A stretch of DNA of 32,088 nucleotides from Alphaproteobacteria bacterium. GTDB taxonomy: Bacteria > Pseudomonadota > Alphaproteobacteria > Rhodobacterales > Rhodobacteraceae. Shown piece by piece: positions 1-6,425 of the stretch. Within the stretch, counting starts at the first letter, position 1; each line of letters opens with the position of its first letter. A program made the position numbers and the translations under genes. The stretch spans positions 1 through 32,088 of the forward strand of contig JAUILL010000038.1 of assembly GCA_030433335.1 (NCBI GenBank). Reading direction: 5' to 3'. Below the pieces are notes generated by a model. The model saw nothing but the letters and a program-made list of their open reading frames with translations, did no database searches and had not been told where the DNA came from.

Positions 1-435
1 TAGAAAAATCAGTAGCTTGACGGGATGCTGCGCTGCAAAAAAAGCGGCAGTTATTGTCCGTGCGCGAATGTATAGTTGCTCATAGGGTTAATTGCATTGT
101 TGTAGATTGATATAAATGCAATGCCATAATTCTCCCCATGCGACCTGCAATGGTAAGTTCGCCTGAGCGATGCTGCTTGGGTTGTGGATGGTTGTTTTCC
201 TGATGTTTAAGTTTCGCTACGGTGCCTTTAATTTATGGGCTTTTGTGTGCTGGGACGCAGAAAAAGGTAGAAGAAATCGAAGCGAGACGGCCGTTGTCAC
301 TTCCCTAGTCCATGGCTTTTCGCTAGGGCCTTCGCAGAATTTATTGTTGCAAAAAATTTGGGTCTGCGTGTCTCTGCCGCGCTCTGAGGGTAGTTTTCTA
401 TTGCAGGTCGGGCTCGGACTGCCGAAGTAGTAAAG
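1..435. other. Intergenic region upstream of first sulfotransferase-like gene
   Basis: No convincing gene is seen here. The first 130 bases are AT-rich and hold a perfect 8-base inverted repeat (91-98 with 115-122). An open frame at 170-430 on the plus strand has no recognisable domain and overlaps an equally long frame on the other strand, so it is not called. The region probably contains the promoter of the gene at 436. Confidence 0.5.
91..122. repeat. Inverted repeat ATTGCATT / AATGCAAT
   Basis: Positions 91-98 read ATTGCATT and 115-122 read AATGCAAT, a perfect 8-base inverted repeat with a 16-base spacer. It could be an operator or a hairpin. The core hexamer ATTGCA/TGCAAT recurs as a palindrome at 1564-1575 upstream of the RTX gene. 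No function is known. Confidence 0.4.
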
Positions 436-1419
436 ATGAACGACAAGAACCGACGCATCATTATTCATGCAGGGCTGCATAAGACAGCATCCAGTTCACT
501 GCAGTATGGTCTCTACATGAACCGCAAAGCCTTGGCAGAGGCCGGAGTTGTTTACCCGTTGCCACCGAGGGGGTTTGCGCAGCACGAACTGGTAGCCTTC
601 TGGAATGCACAACTGCGCAGCTATCAGCCCTACACGACCTACGAGGGCGACTGGCGCACTCTGAACGAAGTGGCTCCTGACGGGGCGGTGACTGTCGTCG
701 TGAGCAGTGAGGAATTTAGCCGCAAAGCGCCTCAGAGAGTTGATTTCCAGCAACTGGTCCAGATGACACCGAACTTTGATAGTCATGAGATCGTCGTCGT
801 GTTGCGAGATCAGGTGACTTTCCTGCAGTCGGTCTTCTTGCAGATACGTGGCCACAATCGCCTAACGGTTTTCCCAGAGTGGGTGAAGAGCGCGCTTGAG
901 AATCCTCACAATCCAGGATTATTTTTTAATTACTGCGAGTTACATGAATTTCTGCTCAGTGCTTTTAAGCCCGAGACAATCTCATACCTTAACTACGACC
1001 GCTTCGGTTGTCATCCCTTGGGTGTTGTTGGGTCGTTTGTAGATCACATCGGTTTTGGTCATGTTGAGGGATTAAAGGAGTTCTTAAGGGTTAATGTGTC
1101 TGAGGATCCGTTGGGCTACTATCTGGGCCGCGAACTTCTGAACGGCGCGCAGCCGTCTGATGAGCAGATCGAGCAAGTTGCTTCAGTTCTGCGCGCGCGG
1201 CATCCGGGAAAAGTGAAAACCTCGCTCTACACGAAAGATCAGATTGCGGAATGGGTGAGCTACTTTGCACCTCTGAATGAAGAATTCCATGCGGTGGCTG
1301 CCGCGTCGCTCCAGTCTCCGATCGTGCTGCCCGGCGTTCAGGAGCAGGTCCTCTACTTGTGCGAGGTCACTGACGAGGACCGTCAAGCAATTTCGGATGC
1401 TCTCTTGGTTAAAGAATAA
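436..1419 (+). CDS. Sulfotransferase-like protein
   Basis: The 327-residue protein opens with IIIHAGLHKTASSSLQ (about residues 8-23). This is the beta-strand plus P-loop-like motif that binds the 5'-phosphosulfate of PAPS in sulfotransferases (usual form HxGxxKTGTTxLQ). A later strand with an Arg-Asp pair, VVVLRDQVTFLQSVF (about 120-134), fits the 3'-phosphate binding segment (Arg and Ser). No signal peptide or membrane segment is seen, so it should act in the cytoplasm. The acceptor cannot be told from sequence. The ATG at 436 is used because the motif follows directly, although the ribosome binding site is weak. It lies about 210 bases before the RTX gene on the same strand and belongs to the same broad fold as the two genes at 10997 and 12169. 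It is AT-richer than the antiporter and acnB. The family call is fairly sure; the substrate is unknown. Confidence 0.72.
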   Translation: MNDKNRRIIIHAGLHKTASSSLQYGLYMNRKALAEAGVVYPLPPRGFAQHELVAFWNAQLRSYQPYTTYEGDWRTLNEVAPDGAVTVVVSSEEFSRKAPQRVDFQQLVQMTPNFDSHEIVVVLRDQVTFLQSVFLQIRGHNRLTVFPEWVKSALENPHNPGLFFNYCELHEFLLSAFKPETISYLNYDRFGCHPLGVVGSFVDHIGFGHVEGLKEFLRVNVSEDPLGYYLGRELLNGAQPSDEQIEQVASVLRARHPGKVKTSLYTKDQIAEWVSYFAPLNEEFHAVAAASLQSPIVLPGVQEQVLYLCEVTDEDRQAISDALLVKE

Positions 1420-1445
1420 AGAGATTTCCGAAGCGGAATGGCTTT

Positions 1446-1486
1446 GATTCGACCAAGGTCGTATCCTCGCGCTTCTGCGTCGAATC
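1446..1486. repeat. 8-base inverted repeat between sulfotransferase-like and RTX genes
   Basis: GATTCGAC (1446-1453) and GTCGAATC (1479-1486) are perfect inverted copies separated by 25 bases, just downstream of the sulfotransferase-like gene. There is no T-tract after it, so it is not a clear intrinsic terminator. It could be an mRNA hairpin or a regulatory site. Confidence 0.35.
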
Positions 1487-1532
1487 CTGATTGGCCTTTC
1501 GCAAGGATTGAGTTGGACGGTTAGATAGTTTT

Positions 1533-1557
1533 CAATTGTAAGTATTACTTGTAATTG
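1533..1557. promoter_or_regulatory. 25-base imperfect dyad upstream of RTX gene (candidate operator)
   Basis: Ten of twelve base pairs around the centre at 1545 are symmetric. The outer arms are CAATT/AATTG and the inner arms AAGTA/TACTT. The element ends 73 bases before the RTX start codon, a usual place for a regulator site. The binding protein is not recognised. Confidence 0.45.
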
Positions 1558-1563
1558 TGTAGA

Positions 1564-1575
1564 TGCAATATTGCA
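1564..1575. repeat. 12-base perfect palindrome TGCAATATTGCA
   Basis: This palindrome lies directly after the 25-base dyad and 55 bases before the RTX start. It contains the same TGCAAT/ATTGCA hexamers as the inverted repeat at 91-122. A regulatory role is inference only. Confidence 0.35.
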
Positions 1576-1630
1576 GCGGTCTTGGGCTGTTGCGCGTGTG
1601 TGTCAGTTCAATTTCTAGCGAGTTCAGTAG

Positions 1631-3607
1631 ATGGCGATCATTTTCTCTGCCCGTTCCTCAACCCAATACAAGACCATTAATGGTACCGATGTCGGCGAAG
1701 AGCTCTACGGTACTACCGAAGATGAAACGATCGTCGGGCAAGGCGGTGATGACATGCTATACGGCTGGTATGGCGACGATCTGTTGCAAGGCGGGGCTGG
1801 CGACGATTACCTGAACGGAGAAGATGGGCAAGATACTCTCGATGGGGGCGAAGGCTATGATCGCATTAGCCATTATTACGATCCGGCTGCAGTAACGGTC
1901 GATCTGTCAGTAGGTGTAGCGATCGATGGCAATGGTGTTAAAGACGTTTTGAAGAGCATCGAATCCGTGAGCGGCTCGCTTTTCAGCGACACGCTTGTTG
2001 GGAATGATCAGAACAACACTTTTGCGGGCTACAAAGGCAACGATACGATTGATGGTGGTGGTGGCGTCGATTGGCTGCGCTACGACATTGATGATGACAT
2101 CGGCGGCACTCTTGGGATTATTGTAAATCTAGCGCAAGGCTTTGCATATGACGGGTGGGGAACCCGCGACACGATTTCAAACTTCGAAAACGTCGATACC
2201 GGGGGGGCAAATGACCGAGTCACAGGCGACGCCGGAGATAATAACTTTTGGCTCTCCGGCGGAGACGATACCGCGCGTGGTCTCGACGGCGATGACAAAC
2301 TTTATGGGAAAAACGGCGACGATCTTTTAGAAGGCGGGGCAGGGGACGACTACATTCGTCCGGGCGAAGGTGCAGACACGATCAAGGGCGGTGAAGGAGA
2401 TGACGAGCTCTCTTATGCCGACATGAGCGGTGTAACAGTCGACATGGTGACCGGCATTGCTTCGGATGCTGACGGAATAGTCGATTCCTTCGAAGGCATT
2501 GAAAACGTGCAGGGATCTTTGGAAGGAGATAAAGTCGTTGGCGATGATGGCAATAACATTATCGCTGGTTTGAATGGCTCGGATACGCTGAATGGCGGCG
2601 AAGGGATCGATCGCCTGAGTTTTTGGAGCGAAGATTACTACGGCGCGACCAGCGGTGTGACGGTTGATCTAAGTGCTGGAATTGCCATCGATGGATGGGG
2701 AAATACCGACTTCATCTCGGGGTTCGAAGAAGTCGTGACTGGCAATTTCGATGATACCATTGCGGCGGATTCAGGGGACAACCGGCTCTTAAGCTATGGT
2801 GGCGACGACCTGATCAAGGGTGCCGCTGGCGATGACTCCATTGATGGTGGCGACGGCAACGACACCCTGGATGGCGGTACAGGAGAGGACTGGCTGGCAT
2901 ACTTTAGCAGTTCTTCTTCTGTGATTGTGCGTCTTGGCAAAGGCTCTGCCAAGAGCGGCGATGGCGACGTGGACCTGTTCAAAAACTTCGAGAATCTGTT
3001 CGGCTCAAGCTACAATGACAAGCTCTTTGGCAACGGCAAAGACAACGTGCTGACCGGTCACGAGGGAAAAGACGTGCTGAACGGTCTCAAAGGCACGGAC
3101 ACAGTGAGTTATGCGCTGGATGCCGATTGGGGCGGCGACGCTGGCGTGAAGATCAACTTGGGCAAGCGTTTCGGTGTGGACGGTTTCGGCGACCGTGACA
3201 AGCTGATCAAAATCGAAAACGCGATTGGCAGCACCGAGGATGACTGGATCCGTGGCAGCAAGAAGGACAACGCTCTGGACGGGCTAGAGGGTGATGATCG
3301 CTTGTTCGGCCTCGGTGGCGCGGACACTCTGACAGGGGGTGCGGGCAATGACACGTTGAGCGGCGGCTCGGGCGCGGATACCTTCGTTTTCGGTGAGGGC
3401 TTCGGCTCGGATGTCATCGTTGACTTCAAAGGACAGGATATCTTGCAATTCGAAGGAGTCTCTGACGAGACGGATGCGGGCGCGTTCCTTGCGGCATACG
3501 GCGCCGAGGTAAACGGAGACTACGTCATCGAAGTTGACGGGAATACGCTGACATTGAAGGGCATCACTGATGCTGCGCTGATCGAAAGCGCATTGCTGTT
3601 GGCATAA
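1631..3607 (+). CDS. RTX-type calcium-binding protein, probable type I secretion substrate
   Basis: The 658-residue protein is acidic, has no cysteine and no Sec signal peptide, and is built from RTX nonapeptide motifs (GGxGxDxLxG), for example at about residues 38-74, 209-256, 389-416 and 550-586. The motifs are set within six longer units beginning near residues 68, 138, 249, 318, 411 and 481. Each unit carries a strand segment like VTVDLSxGxAxDGxG and an EN/EE-V turn. Units 1, 3 and 5 are 69-70 residues; units 2, 4 and 6 carry a short insertion before the strand and a DGWG or DGFG turn. The end, with GADTFVF (581-587), VDFKGQDILQF (597-607) and a hydrophobic C-terminus, matches the serralysin-like C-terminal region that guides secretion. 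RTX proteins fold on Ca2+ outside the cell. No catalytic domain is seen, so a surface or matrix role is likelier than a toxin. The T1SS at 14823 is a plausible exporter. Confidence 0.9.
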   Translation: MAIIFSARSSTQYKTINGTDVGEELYGTTEDETIVGQGGDDMLYGWYGDDLLQGGAGDDYLNGEDGQDTLDGGEGYDRISHYYDPAAVTVDLSVGVAIDGNGVKDVLKSIESVSGSLFSDTLVGNDQNNTFAGYKGNDTIDGGGGVDWLRYDIDDDIGGTLGIIVNLAQGFAYDGWGTRDTISNFENVDTGGANDRVTGDAGDNNFWLSGGDDTARGLDGDDKLYGKNGDDLLEGGAGDDYIRPGEGADTIKGGEGDDELSYADMSGVTVDMVTGIASDADGIVDSFEGIENVQGSLEGDKVVGDDGNNIIAGLNGSDTLNGGEGIDRLSFWSEDYYGATSGVTVDLSAGIAIDGWGNTDFISGFEEVVTGNFDDTIAADSGDNRLLSYGGDDLIKGAAGDDSIDGGDGNDTLDGGTGEDWLAYFSSSSSVIVRLGKGSAKSGDGDVDLFKNFENLFGSSYNDKLFGNGKDNVLTGHEGKDVLNGLKGTDTVSYALDADWGGDAGVKINLGKRFGVDGFGDRDKLIKIENAIGSTEDDWIRGSKKDNALDGLEGDDRLFGLGGADTLTGGAGNDTLSGGSGADTFVFGEGFGSDVIVDFKGQDILQFEGVSDETDAGAFLAAYGAEVNGDYVIEVDGNTLTLKGITDAALIESALLLA

Positions 3608-3633
3608 ACCCAAGAAATCGTGTGATTTAAAAC

Positions 3634-3662
3634 AAAGAGCCCGGATATTTGCCGGGCTCTTT
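3634..3662. terminator. Bidirectional intrinsic terminator
   Basis: AAAGAGCCCGG (3634-3644) and CCGGGCTCTTT (3652-3662) form a perfect 11-base stem with a 7-base loop, with A and T runs on the outer ends. It lies between the RTX gene and the convergent antiporter gene and can serve both. Confidence 0.9.
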
Positions 3663-3688
3663 GCTAATCGGGCATCAAGCCATTTGAT

Positions 3689-6223
3689 CTATTCGGCAGC
3701 CTCAAGCTTCTTTCCGCGCAGAGCGGGCTTAGGCAGAAGCGTATCCGGATCAACACCGCGCTGGATCGCTGCGGCGCGGACTGCTTCTTGAATGGCTTTG
3801 CTCCGGCGCAGGAGACGCAAGAAGGCCTGCTCATTGAGGACCAAGACCGTCGTAGGGGCGATGGCGCGGACGTCTGCGCGATAGGTTTTGCTGGTCAAAA
3901 TGCCCATTTGTCCGAACATCTCGCCGCGACCGAGGCGCCATTCCTGATTGGCAATCTCAACCTGAACGGCGCCGGACTCGATGAAATAGACGCTTTTCGC
4001 GGGATGGTTTTTGCGGGTCAGGATTTCCCCAGCGTCCACGTAGCGGGTTTTCAGGGCGCGGCTCAGGCGTTTGATCGCGGCAGTGTCCAGCTCCGCAAAG
4101 AGGGGTAGGCGGCGCACCAGTTCCGTCCGTTGAAGCGCAATGTCCAGCTTTGGGCGACGCTCCTCGGACGCGCGGCGCGCGGCGAGATCCTGCATCAGCG
4201 TGGTGAAGACCTCTGCACCGATCAGCCCATCCTCGTGCATGGCGTGGTATTCGCGCTCTTCCAGTCGGAGGGCCGCGCGACGGATGAAGCGGCGCTCAAG
4301 CTCTTCGGCGTAGCCGGGATATTGAAGACGAAGGCCGTCCAGAGCGGTTTCTACTTGTTCCGTCCGTCGTGCCAACATTTCCTGCAGCAGCTCTGCCACG
4401 CGTCGCCCATGGATACGTCTGATGCGCCCGTCGATGAATTTACCAAGGTCGCGTAGGATCAGCTGTTGGGACAGCATGAATTCGAACCGGTCCGCGGTCA
4501 TTCGAGCCAGAAAGCCCGACAGCCCGATCCGGTTGTGCAACTTGACGCTCAGACGGAACCAGAAGCCGTAGGTGATGCCGCGTTTGGCTGCGCGATTGTA
4601 CCCGCTGCGGCCTTGGGTTCGCGCCCCTTCGAGGAGCCGGTCGGCTTCTGACAAGAGTTGCTCGGCCATGCGTGCGGAAACGGTCCGCTCGTTCAGGCGG
4701 GACAGAATGGTGTCGCGCTCGTGCCCTGCCAGAGAGATGAGGCCAAGTGTAATGCGGTCACGGTTCTTGATGCCCACGCCGGTCTCTGCGGTGCGTACAG
4801 CGTCATCCAGACGTTGACCGAAGCCCTTGGCTTCTGATCGGACGATCTCGTGGCTGAGGTCGTAGTCGTCGGTCGTGCGGGACATCTCTTCACGGACGTT
4901 CTGGAGGGCAACGGCAACGACCTGCCGCGAGAGCGCTTCGTCGATCACCGACAGGCGATCGAGGCCAAGACGGCCGATGATCCAGCGCAGGGTCGTCCCT
5001 TGGGCGATGAGGGTAAAGAGCGTAAATCCGGTCGCAAGGATGCCGACCATTCGCTTGGTCTCTGCTGGCACGCGAAAGCTCTCGGTGACAGCGAGGGCCA
5101 GTGCCAGCGTTACCGCACCGCGTAGGCCACCCCAAAGGATGGCAGTCCGGTAGGGGCGCTCGACCGCAGGAGATGCCCGTAGGAACGTCAGCAGCGGCAG
5201 CAGGCCAAAGAGGATCACCGCACGCGCCAGAACGGCAGCACCGATCACCACGCCGATCAGCGCGAGGTCGGACAGGCGGACGCCGTCCATGAGGCGAGGG
5301 ATCAGCAAAGCGGCGAGAATAAAGATCAGCGCTCCGGCCCAATGCGCCAGAACATCCCAAAGCTCGCGCATGTTGGTCCATGTCTGGGGCTGCAACCGTC
5401 CCGGAGCGGCAAGGTTCAGCGTAAGACCCGCCGCAACGACCGCGATGACGCCCGAGGCACCGATGGTCTGTTCCGCACCGATATAGGCCAGATAGGGAAG
5501 GGCTACAGAGATCGTCAGCTGAGCTAGTTCGTGGTGACTGAAGAGGGACATCACCCGCACAGCGATCCGCGCCAGAATCCACCCGCACAGGGCTCCGCCC
5601 GCGATGAGCATCGGGAACCGACCCAATGCTTCTCCGAGTTCAGGGTCAGGCACACCAAGCATCACAAAGCCCATGAAAAGGCCAAAGAGCGCAATCGCGG
5701 CGGCGTCGTTCAATAGGCTTTCGCCCTCGATGATGCGGGCGAGACGTTGCGGCGCAGAGATCGACCGGAAGATCGAGACAACCGCCGAAGGGTCCGTGGT
5801 CGAGACAATCGCGCCGACCAGAAGACAAGCCGCAAGGGGCAGGGTGCTGACCGCAGAGAGGGCGTATCCCACGCTGAGTGTCGCGACGACCACGGCAACA
5901 ACCGCCAGCAACAAGATTGGCACCCAGTCGTCAAGCATTCGCCGCAGATTCATGCCCAGAGTGGCCTGAAACAGGAGTGTGGGTAGGAATACATATAGGA
6001 AGACATTTGATCGGATGGGCAGCCCGAGGATCGCCTCTGCCACTGGGTTCAGAGCGTCCGTGAGTTCGGTCTGAAGGAAGAAGATCGCGCCGACGCCGAT
6101 CAGTGTCCCCAGAACAGCGAGGATCACACTGTAGGGCAGACGCAACCGCGCAGCCAGAGGCTCTGCGAAGCCGATGACAACAAAGAAAGATGCAATGATC
6201 GTGGTGATAATAACGATGTCCAT
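3689..6223 (-). CDS. CPA1 Na+/H+ antiporter with C-terminal cyclic nucleotide-binding domain
   Basis: This 844-residue inner-membrane protein has about 12 hydrophobic segments in residues 1-415. It carries the CPA1 ion-site motifs TTDPSAVV (about 142-149) and GESLLND (about 167-173), as in NhaP and plant SOS1-type exchangers, which swap Na+ (or K+) for protons. A long charged helical region follows (about 420-700). Residues 706-815 form a cyclic nucleotide-binding domain of the CAP/EPAC fold. In its phosphate-binding cassette, GEMFGQMGIL, the usual Glu after FG is Gln (772), while the Arg (782, in TYRADV) is kept, so cAMP binding may be altered or lost. The start at 6223 gives a typical N-terminal membrane segment. 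It is a single gene, convergent with the RTX gene and downstream of acnB past a terminator. Likely job: pH and salt homeostasis. Confidence 0.9.
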   Translation of the reverse strand: MDIVIITTIIASFFVVIGFAEPLAARLRLPYSVILAVLGTLIGVGAIFFLQTELTDALNPVAEAILGLPIRSNVFLYVFLPTLLFQATLGMNLRRMLDDWVPILLLAVVAVVVATLSVGYALSAVSTLPLAACLLVGAIVSTTDPSAVVSIFRSISAPQRLARIIEGESLLNDAAAIALFGLFMGFVMLGVPDPELGEALGRFPMLIAGGALCGWILARIAVRVMSLFSHHELAQLTISVALPYLAYIGAEQTIGASGVIAVVAAGLTLNLAAPGRLQPQTWTNMRELWDVLAHWAGALIFILAALLIPRLMDGVRLSDLALIGVVIGAAVLARAVILFGLLPLLTFLRASPAVERPYRTAILWGGLRGAVTLALALAVTESFRVPAETKRMVGILATGFTLFTLIAQGTTLRWIIGRLGLDRLSVIDEALSRQVVAVALQNVREEMSRTTDDYDLSHEIVRSEAKGFGQRLDDAVRTAETGVGIKNRDRITLGLISLAGHERDTILSRLNERTVSARMAEQLLSEADRLLEGARTQGRSGYNRAAKRGITYGFWFRLSVKLHNRIGLSGFLARMTADRFEFMLSQQLILRDLGKFIDGRIRRIHGRRVAELLQEMLARRTEQVETALDGLRLQYPGYAEELERRFIRRAALRLEEREYHAMHEDGLIGAEVFTTLMQDLAARRASEERRPKLDIALQRTELVRRLPLFAELDTAAIKRLSRALKTRYVDAGEILTRKNHPAKSVYFIESGAVQVEIANQEWRLGRGEMFGQMGILTSKTYRADVRAIAPTTVLVLNEQAFLRLLRRSKAIQEAVRAAAIQRGVDPDTLLPKPALRGKKLEAAE

Positions 6224-6376
6224 GCGCTGCCATTACCATGAAGCGCGGGATCGGGAAGAGTGCCGATCATCACTTGTGTGTTGGATGTGTTTCAGCGGCC
6301 TCTAGTTGGCGCTGAAGGTTATCCGCGGCCCGTGGGCTAGAGCTAGGCGCTTTGCCGGTTTCGGGTCGAAACGAAA

Positions 6377-6401
6377 ATGGCCGCCCAAGGGGGGCGGCCA
6401 T
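6377..6401 (-). terminator. Intrinsic terminator of acnB
   Basis: ATGGCCGCCC (6377-6386) pairs with GGGCGGCCAT (6392-6401) as a 10-base stem with a 5-base loop. Read on the minus strand it lies about 25 bases after the acnB stop and is followed by TTTTCGTTT. Confidence 0.85.
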
Positions 6402-6425
6402 GAAAGTTTGTCGGTGATCGCGAGA

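Noticed and set aside
170..430. 86-residue frame before the first sulfotransferase-like gene
   Set aside because: No domain, no good ribosome binding site, mixed composition, and an equal frame on the opposite strand.
1426..1438. Small hairpin TTCCG-AAG-CGGAA after the first gene
   Set aside because: The 5-base stem has no T-tract, too weak for a terminator call.
2141..3430. Possible CRISPR-like or short tandem DNA repeats in the RTX gene
   Set aside because: The repetition is at protein level (GGxGxDxLxG units) with diverged codons, not a DNA array with spacers.
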